A DNA stretch of 64,000 nt from Argentina anserina (Eukaryota; Streptophyta; Magnoliopsida; Rosales; Rosaceae), in contig NC_065873.1 in the NCBI RefSeq assembly GCF_933775445.1, positions 20,584,001 through 20,648,000 on the forward strand. The letters run 5' to 3'. Shown in pieces: positions 24,823 through 37,240 of the stretch. The notes beneath the pieces were generated by a model, which had not been told where the DNA came from, made no database searches, and saw only the letters and a list, made by a program, of their open reading frames with translations. Position 1 is the stretch's first letter; every line of letters starts with the position of its first letter. The translations under genes and the position numbers were made by a program.

Positions 24823-25260
24823 ATTGGTACCAGAGCAGGTCACTAGACGCACTTAGTGAGATATGTGGGATTAAATATAGAATATGCCGGTTCAAGAATT
24901 TGACACAACTACTCTGATGATGTATTGGTACGTAAGCGTTGTAAGATTAAGGTAAGAAAAAATTGTTTATTTTCCTTCCGTAACATAGAATAATATAAGC
25001 CTTCTGTTTCTGGTATTTTTGATCAGTTTGTTCAAGTGTGAAAATAGGCTTATTGAATCAGAACGTAGAGCCCTAGACAATCAATATCAAGTTGGATCAG
25101 ATGCCCAAGATGAATCCCCATTGCAAAAATATCTTTTATCATGGGTCACTGCTGATTCAAGATATGTACGAACTCTATTTGATTGAGGTTGTGATTGTTA
25201 TCTTTGGCCATTATTTGTCTAAGTGTGTCAACAAAATTGTAAGATCAAAGAGAGAAATTA

Positions 25261-25489
25261 AAGAGGGTACGATGGAGAGCAACGAAGCCGCTGTTGTAGC
25301 AAAATCATGGACTTGATCGACTGTATTACTCCCCACATCTTCATCATCTGCAACGCCGTGGCCAGAATTACCAAGGCCACATGTCTCACCGTCTTCAACA
25401 CTCGTGACATGGTCAACAACTTCAACTTCAGTGGCTTCCTCAGCCTTGTGGTGGAAATCTTTCACGACAGGTTCATAGGTAAATACTGA
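25261..25489. other. Unexplained coding-like, less AT-rich segment inside the LTR element
   Basis: This stretch is more GC-balanced than its surroundings. It holds overlapping open frames on both strands, for example plus-strand MDLIDCITPHIF...NTRDMVNNFNFSGF from 25307. No family is recognised. It could be a captured host-gene fragment or chance. Confidence 0.25.
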
Positions 25490-28072
25490 AGGATCTGGAG
25501 ATGATGAGAAGGGCGAAGATTTTCAATATTGCATTGTGTTGCTGATATTGTGGGTTGAGATCAAAACAAAGGCATGGTGACCTGGTGGAATTCATGATTA
25601 TGCTTCAAAGCACATGATAACTAGTGGAGTGACTGAAAGTGGGATGGAAGGTTATGAGCATGATTCAAAGTATGAATTTGATTGACGTATTAATTGTTCA
25701 GACTGCCTTGAATGAGCTATAATCAAAGCTAGGACATGTTTGCTGAGGCCGGAACGTGTTTTTGATGCAAATTGAAGTTACCTGTGCAAATCTGTGTACT
25801 TCCGTACAGCCCAGTTTCCAGAATACTTCAAATTAGAATATGTACCACACATGGACAAAAAGCTCACTGAATCTAGTTTTCTCCAGTTTTGACAGAATCA
25901 TATTCAGAGTTTGCATGTGCTCGCAATTCCAGTTTGAGTGACAGAAGGAATTCTCGATTCAAGAGGAGGATGATGATTCAAGTATGAAATCAGGCTTCAT
26001 ATTCATGCTATTGTGGAATGAGGGAGTCAGACAACAACATAAGCAAGTCAGAATATGAAGCTACAAAAATTAAAGGGTCCAAATCAAGACCTCATGCCAA
26101 GAAAAATCAGGTAAGTTTTGACTTGCACACCTATGGGAGTATGCCAAGGTATGGAAGCTCATCTAAATCTTTTACTTCATTGTGTTATCATTGTGATAAC
26201 TGGTAAGCTAAGGTATGCTCATGTGATTGAAACTCTGCTCCGTAGCTTTTCAAATTAAACGTTATATGTTGAATGATCATGTAGTGTAGGCACATTCATG
26301 GAATAGTCATTTGCATTTTATTCATTTTTCTTTTTGCATGTGCTTCAGTTTAGAAATTTTGCTAGTTAAAAAAAAAATTGTGTGCATTGGTTTTGTTTGC
26401 AGTCATTTTCTTTCTTTTTGTTGTATATTGTTGCTTCTGCATAGGGGAGCTCGGTTCAAAGAAGAGTTCATGTTTACTCTACTGCACAAACTAGTTTGAT
26501 CATTCATGTGTAGTTGATTAACTTTCACTACTAATCAGTTGTGCACTCCTTGGTTGTGTTGTCAATTTTCCATATATCATATTGTACTTCACGGGCGTTT
26601 GCATGTGAGTATGTTGCCAAATATTCTCATGGCTCTTCAATTGAACACATCAGGTGGTGCCCTGAGATAATGCAAAGATTTGAAGTACACTGAGACAAGT
26701 TTTTTTTGGAGGGTAAAGCAACTGAAACAACAAAAGCAGCATGTTGGTGATCAAAACAGTCGTATGCTTCAGCCAAGCAAGAGTGATTGAGGTCTGGTCA
26801 GCAGCAAAATCATATGGTGGAATGGTTCAATGCAAGTGAACATGCGCTAGATAATCATGTCAAGGGAGGAAACTAGAGTTACTTGCAATTGATAATGACG
26901 CTGAGAAGATGATGGAGCCTAAGAACAAAGTCAGAAATCAAAAGAATCCTTAATTGATAAGCATGAGTGGTTGAAATGGCTTGATTTCAATTATATGTTT
27001 CTTTTCTTGTTCGTTTTGATTTTTTCAATGTGTGTTCATGTCATATAGTTGAGCAAAGAAAGATGGAATCACTTCTACAGAAGACAGTTTCAGTCTTGTA
27101 GATCAGTGCACTTTGAATGATTTTCGTTTGCTGCTCATCTGGAACCAGAAAATGCATTATATATGAATTAAAAGCCCCAGCAGTCTACTTTCCAATGGTG
27201 CTAGAAAATTGTGATTCTGAGCTCTAATGAGTCTATAGCTTCCAGTTGAGTACAGAAGGGTCAAAGTAGAAGAATTAGAGAACTGGGCAGACGAAGGGGC
27301 AGATAAAGGCGAAACAAATTAAACTTACTGAGGTCTAAATGAGGCGTGCCATGAATGGATTTGCAGCTCTAGATGTCTACGTTTGGGTCACAAATGGACA
27401 ACCCCATTAGGTCACCAGGGCTCCAGAAATTCAGGTTTGAGTGGATAAAAGTCATTCTACTAGTTTAAATGTACTTGTGTTTTCCTTGTCTAACTTTGCA
27501 GGGATGTCAGACCTAACTACAGGAAGTTAGGAAGTGTTATACATATGCACAGAAAGCTAGCAATGTCAGCTCTCACCTCAAGTGGTTTCACAGTCATCCG
27601 ACACTGCTTCAGAAAGTTATGGACTCTGGAATATGGGCTGATGGAGAAAATCTTTGGAATTGAAATCTTTGTCCTCTGCCCTCATATACTTCCACCTTGG
27701 AGTGAACTAAACTTGGAGCTTATGTTAAGAAGTCAAGGCTTAATGATCTTGAGGTTGGTACTTTTGGTTCACTCTTCAAAGGTTGTGTGCATTTGGAAGT
27801 CTACAAGAGGGAGCATTCTCTACTTTCATCAACTAAACTTGTTTTCTTCTGACTGTGCTTATGTGTGTGTGTGTGTATTAAACTCTTAAATTGCATGTGA
27901 CCAACTGCCAACCTTTGAATGCTCTGTATGAAATGAATGTGAAAAAAAAAATGCTTTGCAAGCTGGTGATTGTTGAGTCTCATTGAGTCACTGAGAAACA
28001 CCTTTTTTTTATGAGTTCTAATTATTAATATTCTCCCTTTGTCTGGTACTTTACTGTTGGATGCATACTACG

Positions 28073-28242
28073 ACTAAGCACATTGATTTAAGATATCATT
28101 TTGGCTAAGATGTTGTTCAGACACATTGGAATTGAGTTGTGTGCTAATAGGAAAGCAACTTGTTGATTCATTCACTAAATCTTTGGATGCTGAAAGATTT
28201 CTTTATTTGTGTACTTCTCTTGGTGTTTGCTCAGTTCAATGA
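28073..28242 (+). pseudogene. Copia RNase H / Pol C-terminus remnant
   Basis: One frame reads TKHIDLRYHFG, then a stop, then DVVQTH. After a frameshift it reads GKQLVDSFTKSLDAERF and ends LGVCSVQ-stop. This is the hallmark copia ending (TKHIDIRYHF..., Q-L-A-D-x-F-T-K-x-L, LGV). It carries two stops and a shift, so it is not functional. Its position shortly before the 3' LTR fits copia gene order. Confidence 0.8.
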
Positions 28243-29454
28243 AGCTTATTTGAGAATCCTGATTATGAAAAACTCTTTATTTTCTGATCTTGGGTTGCAT
28301 AATCTTGACTCTTGTCTGCTATTGCATTACTATTGATCTTAACCTTGTTCCTACATTACTTTGGATCTTACACTCTCTGTGATATTCCATTAATTTATAT
28401 CACTTCTGTTTTTGAGTTCACAATACACGTACTTCATTGTTATGGAAAAATCTGGGTTGAGTAACCTAATCAGGAGCCGGTGTAGTTGAATAAATGTTAT
28501 GGATATTGACTGCATGCAACACACACAAAAATTGTGTGCATGCAGTCCTAGGCCAGGCTAGTTCTACATCTCCAGGAGTTGACTAACTACTCGACGCCTA
28601 GAGGAATGGACTGGTTTGGTCTCCCCGAAGGTTATCATATTTTTAGGCCATGCTAGTTCTCCTATCCAGGGATTGACTAACTACTCGATACATGTTGGAA
28701 TGGACTGGCTTGGTCTCTATAGTGATTGAAAAATTGTATAAGCAATGTACTGAGCGTATATTATCAAAAATAAGAAAAGTCAAAACTATGGTGTTATAAG
28801 GAGATTATATCGACAGATAGGGGGAGAGTTGAAAGAAATGCTTGCGAGTTTAATCTCTCCTCTAATTCCTTCCCATATTGAAGTACATTTCTTTGCACTT
28901 TCACACTCAAATATTTTGTGATATATGATAATCTTTGTTATAAAGAGTGATTTGGTTAATAGAGTCTAAATAGAACATAATATTGCTCACAGTAATTCCT
29001 TGTCAGATTTTGGTTCAATCTTTATGTGATATCCTTTGCAGAATTTAATTTCTTATGATTCTCCTATATTCTTGCTTCCGCTTGCTTCTGATGTTGTCTT
29101 GGAGAATGATTCAAATTTTGCAATATTTTGGCATTGAAATGTGGCGTGAATCACTCATAGGGGGAGTAGTAATTCTTGCACTACATGTGGTTAAGTGATT
29201 TATCTTGAAATTTGGTTCCGCTGCTCGCTTTTATAAGTTATTGTTCTGTGATTTACATGACTTGTTGTTAAGACTTACATGGACTACATGATTAATTCAT
29301 ATGGAGGCAACGAGATTTTTTTTTTCTTTTGCAGATTTCACCCTCTCTTGCCCTTTGTTCTCCATCAACTTAGGGGGAGAAGAAAGCAAGTGCATATAAT
29401 GATGCTATGTGATGCTTGTAATGAGAAGTTGCATGGAAGGCCAAAGGGGGAGAT

Positions 29455-30725
29455 TGAAGATACATTGGCCTCCATAGTTGATGGAGCTTAAAGTGCAAGA
29501 GATGAAGACGGAAATCAAATCAAAGATCAAACAGAAAAAGGATTTCCTAATCAGAGAAAGAGAGCATTGGATTCAATGTCTCATTGCTACCATATAGACT
29601 TAATTCCGATATTTTTGAGCATATCTTTTTAATTACTTTATTTGCATATATATATATATGGTAGTTTACATATATGGTTGCTTAATTTCTTATATATATA
29701 TAACTCACGGTTTTTTTGGTAAGTTTGTTAAGGAATTTAACCCTAGCTAGGAGGTGGAGTCATGGATGATATATTTTCCTTTTTTATAGGAAATATGCAT
29801 TAAGTAAGGGGGAAAAGTCTCTTCTCTTATAAATAGACATTTCAGAAATTGTGAAGGTAAGAGATTTGGAGCATAGAGAATAGGTTGTGATACATTGGTA
29901 TTGACATTGATAAACTCATATCTCTCATATATGATGTAGTGCTCATTATAATAGAACTTCTCACAAGTTAGCCCGAAATGCTAGTAAAGAGGTCATGTTA
30001 GTATCTCTACTTGTGAAAGCTCTAATCGTAGTTGCATCATTTATATTTGATTGTGTGCTTAACCAAACTATTGATTTTTATTTGCATTGTTGCACTTGAG
30101 AATCAATGATCTTTCTGATTCAATCAAAATATGTAGACTTGTTGGAAACGTTCATCTATCTCACGTCCATTATATATACATGCTTATGGAAAAACAATTA
30201 TGGTAGATCGAGGAGGAAAAATAGAGGAAGAGATTATTACTTAGTGCATTTACCATGCATCTCTATTTTACATAATTATTGTTTAATCGTCCATACATAT
30301 GCCTAAGTGATATTAAGCATCAACGATTGAGATAATAGAGAGAGACGGACAAGAAACAAATATAGAAGAAACAAGGTGAAACCAAAGAGAAGAAAAATTC
30401 ACAAAAATGAGAGCTTAGTGCTAGGAGATCTGTGTGACTCCATTGAAGACTTTAATGACAACATCAACGTTCTTAGTGAGGTTGATCATCCGTGTGACTA
30501 CAACAATCTTAGTGAGGTTGTATCGACACTTGAAGCAACGATTTTAATGAGGTTGTCTCAATACTTAATTGTGACTATCAAGTAAGAAGTATTTTACTTT
30601 TGAGAACTATATTGTCATAGATTAAGGTATAATCTTTGTAATATAAATTGTTCAATAGAAAAATAAAATTCTTCTATATTATTTTCCGTTGCTATTACTT
30701 GTTCTTGTTTTATCTTTTATTTTCA
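29455..30725 (+). repeat. 3' LTR (1271 bp)
   Basis: Direct repeat of 23343-24822 with a ~200-bp internal deletion and scattered substitutions. It is preceded by the polypurine tract and followed by the TGGAG duplication. Confidence 0.85.
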
Positions 30726-31143
30726 TGGAGACTAGGAAAGAGGTGAGCTCTGAGACATTGATCGGGTGAAATTGATACAGTTGTTGTTTGCAAATGGGGA
30801 TGGAGGTGAGAGAGCTAGAATCACATATTCAAAGATGGCTTCTCCGTTTCATTTTGACATCAACTAACTGAACACGTGCATGGCACGTGGATGGTGCAAG
30901 AGCACCTTGGTGCCTGGAATAAGCTCCAAACTATACCTTAAATATATGGTACCAATGATATCAAGTTGTGATTAACTGATTATCATGTTTAATCATGAGT
31001 TACTAAAAATGCATTATTTCTAGTCCCAGTTACTCATGTCCACACAAATATGAAAGATAGCTGAAAATGTTTGTTGGTGTCTTTTCGTGATCCTGCATGC
31101 AGTTCTTCTTCTATGGCATACCAATTTTCCTAATTAATAAGTT

Positions 31144-32280
31144 TGTTAACATTATGGTTATTACTGTTATTAATTAGTTTAAAGATCTCACCTATGTGCC
31201 TCTGCATTGTTCTGTGCAAAATATGAGCTTCAAGATGATTGGTTGATAGTGGAATCTTCTTTAGGGAACCATCGCATATCAATGACTAATTACTCTTATG
31301 AGTGATTAGTCATATTGTCCATCTTATTGTGCATCTCAAAGTTTAGTTTCTCAGCTTTGTTAACCGTCTGTAGTTTAGATAGTTACTCTAATGGTTATTA
31401 ACCAGTCTCTATAGCTCTTTAAATAGCTTGTCGTTGCTTCGTTTTGTAATTAAGCAATACAGTTCATTCAAACCTTTTTTTATTCTCTTTGTTTCATCTA
31501 ATTTCATTCTTCAATATGGTATCAGAGTAGGTATCCTCATAAGACATGCTTATGCAAAATTCATTACTCATTCATCTACTTTCTCCATTAATTCATAATA
31601 GCGGGAGGAAACAAACCTGATAAGGGAGACAACATTTCTTCAAACCATGATTGAACTGACACAAGTCAGCGTCTTACCTCAACCCTCTTTAATGAATTTA
31701 ACTATCTTCATTGGTCTCGAGCGATCAACCTTGATCTTACTGGTAGATACAAAATTAGCTACATTAATAGCACAATCAAACCTCCCGCTACTTCCTCCCC
31801 TTATTATAATTAATGGATGGGCCAAGACAAGCTAGTTATGTCATGGATGCTGAATTCCATGGAACCAAAGATGAGAGGGATCTTTGGTTATGCTTACATT
31901 GCTTTTCAATTATGGCGGGAAGTTAAGGGCATGTACTCTGATTTGAATAACACTTCTCGTATCTTTCGGCTTAAGAAAGAGATGTCAGAACTTCAACAAG
32001 GTAACTCCTCATTCACGTCACATCTTGGAAGTCTGAAAGCCATGTGGAATGAACTTGAGATGTATCAAACGTGCTAAAGAAGATAAAGTCTTTATGTTGT
32101 TGACTAGTCTTAACTCTGATTTTGAAGATATAAAGAGCACTTATTATTGTCATATGAGATACCATCACTAGACACTGTCACTAGCGCAATACACAGAGAA
32201 GATGTGAGGAAAAAGGTAATGAAGGTGGATCCTGCAGTGCATGATCAAGGTGCAAGCATGACCAAAGTTAGGGCTTTTTC
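31144..32280 (+). mobile_element. Decayed copia 5' fragment with gag remnant
   Basis: TGGTATCAGAG at 31517-31527 is a perfect initiator-Met PBS core. A probable LTR (TGTTAAC... to ...TTCTTCA, about 31144-31513) precedes it. Downstream, broken frames from 31647 to about 32270 match copia gag. Examples are WMLNSMEPKMRGIF, LWREVKGMYSDLNN and FRLKKEMSELQQGNSSFT, then AKEDKVFMLLTSLN and VRKKVM in other frames. There are several stops and shifts. No zinc knuckle, pol or 3' LTR follows, so the element is 3'-truncated. The LTR start is a guess because there is no partner to compare. Confidence 0.7.
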
Positions 32281-32768
32281 AAATACTATACCACTTTTCT
32301 TTCTTCAAGCTTCAAATTTGGCTCTCTCTTAATTAAGTGCTTTCAAACATAGTTCATGACCACGTACTCATTGTTTGCTGTGATTAGCCATCTTAACGTA
32401 GGAGGCTAGGAGCCTCTACTGACTTGCTATTTGTCGGTCACACTACAAATTAAGGATATCGACAAATACATCGACAATAAAGCATGAAGAGCTTTTGTTA
32501 ATAAAGAAATTATGTGTTTCAAAATATCTACCTCGGTCACAGGCTCACAGCTTCGTTGAATAGAGAAAGCATTTTCATGGATTTAGGGACAGGTTTGCTG
32601 TAGAGAATCAAAACACTCGGAAAAGGAATAGAACCGTCCTAACATAATACAAATCGAGTAAGACAAACATAGTCACAAGTCACAACTATGGGGATAGGTT
32701 GACGGAGAAACACATGATTGTATTGATTAAAGTCCAAATCTCCAATTCTGTACAAAGAAACAGAAAAA
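32281..32768. other. Intergenic sequence upstream of the ginkbilobin-like gene
   Basis: Lies between the copia gag fragment and the start codon at 32769. No gene or clear TATA box was identified. Confidence 0.45.
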
Positions 32769-33182
32769 ATGGGTGCTCTTCTTCTTCATCAACTCCAAAT
32801 AGCAGTAGCTGTAATCTCATTCTTAGGGTTTTGCTTTGTGATCGAAGCCGTTCCGGACACGAATATAACAAGTGTTCTGTGCAACCAAGGTGTGTATACG
32901 TCTGGTGATCCTTTTGCTATAAGCCTTGCTTATATTCTCCAAGAAATGGAGACTGAAACATCAGCACACAAGCACTATGATTACTATGACATATCTCCAT
33001 ATCCTAATGCTTTTGCTTACGGCCATGCTTCTTGCAACCCGAATGTGACGAGCTCGGACTGCACTACCTGCCTCGGTGCTGCGAAAACCGATATGTTAGC
33101 TACGTGTCAGAACAACATAGGGGGTCGTGCTGTTCTTGGTGATTGTTCAATCAGGTATGAGCAATACCCTTTCACTGAGTGA
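32769..33182 (+). CDS. Secreted ginkbilobin-like (Gnk2/DUF26) cysteine-rich protein
   Basis: A single exon of 137 codons. Residues 1-27 form a signal peptide (hydrophobic core IAVAVISFLGFCFV). The mature part begins VPDTNITSVLC and carries one complete Gnk2 domain with the signature C-x8-C-x2-C (CNPNVTSSDCTTC). Six cysteines lie in the ginkbilobin order, and the domain ends C-x-I-x-YEQYPF. Single-domain members are small apoplastic proteins; the Ginkgo member is a mannose-binding antifungal protein. A defence role here is family inference. There is no transmembrane or kinase part, so this is not a cysteine-rich receptor kinase. The length matches ginkbilobin homologues. Confidence 0.9.
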   Translation: MGALLLHQLQIAVAVISFLGFCFVIEAVPDTNITSVLCNQGVYTSGDPFAISLAYILQEMETETSAHKHYDYYDISPYPNAFAYGHASCNPNVTSSDCTTCLGAAKTDMLATCQNNIGGRAVLGDCSIRYEQYPFTE

Positions 33183-34230
33183 ATCAGTAGACGATCCCAA
33201 AAGAGTTCAAATCTCGAAAGATTTGGTTATTGCTGTTGAGCTGTTTATTTATTGAGTCTGATTTCCACTAGCTAGTGAGTGCTTAATGCATTGGGCAATT
33301 TCGATGTACCAATAGATCATAGTTTGACATATGGAGATTTCACATTTGAATGCTTTCCGATCCTATGTTGTATGATATATTGGCCATCTATTCCATGGAG
33401 TATTTTAGAAATGAGAAGGAGACAAGTGTTGATTTGAAAAGAAGAAAATGAAGGTTGTTTTTGCTTTGCTGCTACCCTGAATGTCATATTCTTTTTTTGA
33501 CAAAACTGAATGTCATATTCTTGTATGAGATGTACGTTCACACAATATCAAACCGAATATCCATTTCCCAGTGTTGAATAGAATAGGAATTAGGAACTGT
33601 GTTATAACCAAGAATCTGATGATGCCTAAACAACACATGAATAGAAAAAGAAATATGAGATGTATCATGGCTCAACCTAACAATAAGCTGACAGTAGAAT
33701 CATGTTATATCATGGCTCATATACAGTCACAAAACAAATAGTACGCGGGGGCAATAGAATTCAAGATGCAAACATGGAAAGTAAAACCTTTTCATTCCTT
33801 TTGTGTAATTACATCATGTGAGAAAACCAAAACCAGGTGTTTATACAAGGGTTCTCAAGATTGCCTCATCAATCCTTCACATCCCTACAAAAGTATGACT
33901 TGCTCCATAAATCAATTTCAACTGTGGTAACAATAAATTTGCTGTAACTACAGTATAAAACCTATCCTTGAAGGTTTCCACTGTCCCCAATTAAGCCTAG
34001 CCGAGTGTTGTCGTCAACCGAACGCAATCTGTCATTCCCATTTTCGGCATGTCAAGCAAGCTCCAGTTAGTGCTCAAGAAAAACCCAACTTTCCCCTTCA
34101 CATACCAGAACTTCACCTGTTAGTGTGAAAGCAGAACAAAATGTTTCACTCTTTATATCCATCCTTTGCAGTGGAGTCCTTCCATGATCATTAGGATGGT
34201 GAACTGAGGAACTACCACTCACAATGGAAA
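33183..34230. other. Intergenic sequence between convergent genes
   Basis: 3' flanks of the ginkbilobin-like gene (+) and the TBL gene (-). The word CTGAATGTCATATTCTT occurs twice near 33478 and 33508. No gene was seen. Confidence 0.5.
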
Positions 34231-36824
34231 CTAAGAAGCTTTCGTTGAATTTCCTGAGCGAATGGATTTGTGTTTAAGGAAAAGGGCATAAAGAAGTTCA
34301 TTCCATGAATCAGGGACGCCAGGTAGGCACCAGTGACTGCAGTCCTGATGGTTGATTGAGGCTGGAGTAGCTCCTAAATAGTACAGAGAAGCATGGCCAT
34401 CTTTTCTCCACAGAGACATTTTTGTAACATTCAGAAAATCGACTTTTCTTACATGTGATTCATTTGATCGCTCAGATAACACATCAAAGATAGTCTTGTA
34501 AACACTGTCGGATAAAACAGGCAACGGGCCTAATCCAGGTAGAGTTTCCAAGTGACAACCACCACCAGCATTCCAATCACTACCACTGATACATAAACAG
34601 CCTATTAGTGCTCAGTATGTATACAGTGCCATTGTTAATAATATGCAAAGGGAAAATGTCACTGGTTATGCCATATATGCTAATTACCGAAGCTTATAGA
34701 ATATGGGAAACCACATAAAATAACATCTGGCAATCAACGTAAACTGAAATGTGGTGTTACAAAAGAAACTAATAATAATCTACCAATGAGAGTATCGGGA
34801 AAACCTGAAATGCACAGGAGCGTAAGTTCGATAAAGTACATGAGTCTTGTTCATGTTGACTTCACCATCAATCCAGTCAATCAAGGTTTCCATTGATCTC
34901 CGGTATGCAGTTTCTACAGTCATATTCATCTTTATCTCCTCTCCTTCTTGAAAGTAGCATCCCCTGAAAAAACGGCATTTCCAAAGATCATACTTCATGT
35001 TGATAAAAGGCATATATTTCTCTCCACACAAAAACTAATCAGATCTTTACCCAACCATGTATTCCATTGACGCAAAGTATATTCATTCTTAAACATCCAC
35101 ATTCACCTGTTTGACTTTACGTTGGGAGCTTGTTTGTAGTTATGTAACGAATATCTGTTGCTATCTACTAGAAAGTAATTAGAACATATATCTTACTCTC
35201 TGATGGTTTTCCCATAATTCCACCAGTGGCCAGCATTCAAAACTAGCACATCTGCATCCCTCCAGTGGCTGGACATCCAGTCCATTTGATCCACTTTTAA
35301 AGTCAACTTCACTTCCTCTGGGGCACCAGCCGGAGGATGACCCTGAAAGACTAGAAATGGTGACCTGTAGTATTCCACAGTGCAGTTGAAGTCCTCAAAC
35401 TTGAAGACCAAAAACCCTGAGTGCTTCGTGATTGGCCTCCCATTCACCTCATATATTGAAGTCTTGTTAGGAACTACAGAGGAGAGCATGCAGAGAAGAG
35501 ACTCCCACTGGTTCCTTCCAATTGAGTCACCTGCAAATACAATACGCCGATTTCGAAGTTTTTCTAACATCATCCCTGCATCAAACCTGTTCTCAAGAGA
35601 ACAGGGGAACCCATTTAGGCAAACTACCTGTTTAAAGCAGAAGTATTTCATCAAGACAGACCCCTGAGCTAGAAGGAGACATGAGGCTGACCATTATTAC
35701 AGTATAATTGAAGCTACACCTATAGGTATCTGTACTTGATTACAATGTTAACTAAGTTAAATATACAAAAACATAAGCGGCTTTCCATGTCTTCTGGACT
35801 AAGAACAAGCAATTGATCATCAATTATAAACAGAGAACAATAAACCAAATCTCCAATTTCAAAGAATATAGCACTAAACAAAGATTGTTGAAGCACAAGG
35901 CAGGTGAAAACACAGGCTGGCAGTCCACAAAGGAAAAACAACACACACCCAAAAACAGAAACCAAACAGAAATTTTTTTCCAGTACTTGAACGGTTCAAA
36001 TTAGTGATCATAAGGATATACCCAACCCAAAAGGTTCACGGGTACAGCTAACCAACGAAGGAGACATATCAATCAACTTGTACAATGTCCATAACTCAAA
36101 TTTGTTGGAACAGAAAATGACAATGACAATATCAAGAGAAAGCAAATATGAAACCAGAAACAGAATCCAGCAAAAAATTAGGCCAAACTTAACAGCGTTT
36201 TCCCAGGCAAACAAAACAAGTAGAGTCTAGTTCCATAAAGAAGCAAAATTTACACATATAAACCATGATCATTATCTCAAAAATACAACACATATATTCA
36301 ACTCTTGCCAATTACTCTATCATTATCACTGAAACTTTCATCTACAGAAAGCCAAAGCAACACAAACATGATATTCAAAACTTCACGGAAAGAAAATTCT
36401 GGGCAACTTTAAGAAGTAAAGAGATAAAAGGTTACAAAAACCTGGGCAAGTTGCAATCTTTGGGTTGCCAACGCCACTTTGTATAGAAGCTATCAGGCCT
36501 CCCATTCTCAGAACACCTAAAACCTCCATCCAAAAATGAACAGTTTTGAGACTGATACAAAGGATAATTCTCATCCCAAACCCAGTTCCCATCAAACACA
36601 TCACACTCTTCATTCCCCTGATCAAGAAACCCAGACCGTGCTTTCCCACCAGTAGATGAACCATGCAAAAGACGAGACCGTATCCCATGAACAACTGTGC
36701 CGTAATCCAAGTAGAAGAAGCAGCCAATGAGCACAACAGTGACCAAGAAGAAGCCAAGAATGCTAAGAGAAGGCTCTAGAGGATTGAACCGCTTGATTTT
36801 CTTGATGAACTCCAAGTGGGTCAT
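34231..36824 (-). CDS. Protein trichome birefringence-like (TBL) polysaccharide O-acetyltransferase
   Basis: Four exons with GT-AG junctions: 36824-36442, 35586-35197, 34963-34805, 34585-34231; 428 codons from MTHLEF. An in-frame ATG 12 codons upstream (36860) is an alternative start. A single N-terminal membrane anchor ([19 protein letters not shown]) indicates a type II Golgi protein. The PMR5N/TBL domain follows from [10 protein letters not shown]. The esterase motifs are GDS at residues 147-149 ([14 protein letters not shown]) and DxxH as DCSHWCLPG at 392-400, with D392 and H395. Cysteine spacing is normal. TBL proteins acetylate xylan, xyloglucan, mannan or pectin in the Golgi. The substrate cannot be assigned, though a TBL10/11-like identity is possible. 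All catalytic residues are intact. Confidence 0.93.
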
Positions 36825-36860
36825 TGTTTTGTGCTCTCTGAAACTTAGTTCAAAACCCAC

Positions 36861-37240
36861 TTTGCTTGTATAATGGAAGCTTAATGATTCTTCCAGGGCA
36901 GGCTTGAGAGAGAGAAATGGTCCAAAGGCAAAAGGGTGTTTAAAAAAGATGGGAGCTTTAGACTTTGGAGAGCGCAGTGGGGTATGTAATGAGAGGGAAG
37001 TTGTGAATATTAATGGTGAAAATGCCTAAAGAAGAATTCTTTTCATAATGGGGTTTGGTTTGGTTTTGTTGTTGTAAGATTAGGATCAGAGATATTGGTT
37101 TTGGTCTAGAAATCATGCAAGCATTCAAAGCGGTGGTGGTGTCTGATTGAGGTAGAAGAAGATGGAGAGAGAGAGAGAGAGAGAGAGGTGTTTGTCTAGT
37201 TTGACGACAAGTAAGAAATGGAAGCACTAAAGACATGGAT
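36861..37240 (-). promoter_or_regulatory. Probable 5' UTR/promoter of TBL gene with CT microsatellite
   Basis: A (GA)n run at 37163-37187 reads (CT)n on the gene strand, about 340-360 bases upstream of the start codon. CT-rich runs are common in plant 5' UTRs and core promoters. No TATA box was assigned with confidence. Confidence 0.35.

Larger units (their letters stand above)
23343..30725 (+). mobile_element. Copia-derived LTR retrotransposon, 7.4 kb, TGGAG duplication
   Basis: 5' LTR 23343-24822 (1480 bp) and 3' LTR 29455-30725 (1271 bp) both begin TGAAGATACATTGG and end TTTTCA. The perfect duplication TGGAG flanks it (23338-23342 and 30726-30730). The PBS at 24825-24836 (TGGTACCAGAGC) matches the initiator-Met tRNA type at 11 of 12 positions. 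The polypurine tract AAAGGGGGAGAT lies at 29443-29454. The ~4.6-kb interior has no long gag-pol. The only recognisable coding remnant is a copia RNase H/C-terminal piece at 28073-28242. It is thus a largely non-coding, LARD-like derivative. Confidence 0.88.
22681..30927. mobile_element. TIR DNA element split by a nested LTR retrotransposon (candidate)
   Basis: The left end (22681-22705) and the reverse complement of the right end (30927-30904) match at GGAG and then, after a one-base gap, at 18 of 20 positions through AGGCACCAAGGT. Removing the LTR element and one copy of its duplication leaves about 859 bp of host element. The outer target duplication could not be identified, so the exact boundary and superfamily remain open. 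No transposase frame is visible. Confidence 0.5.

Noticed and set aside
36383..36757. Minus-strand 124-codon frame overlapping the first TBL exon
   Set aside because: Different frame from the TBL coding exon, which has the anchor and PMR5N residues; a shadow.
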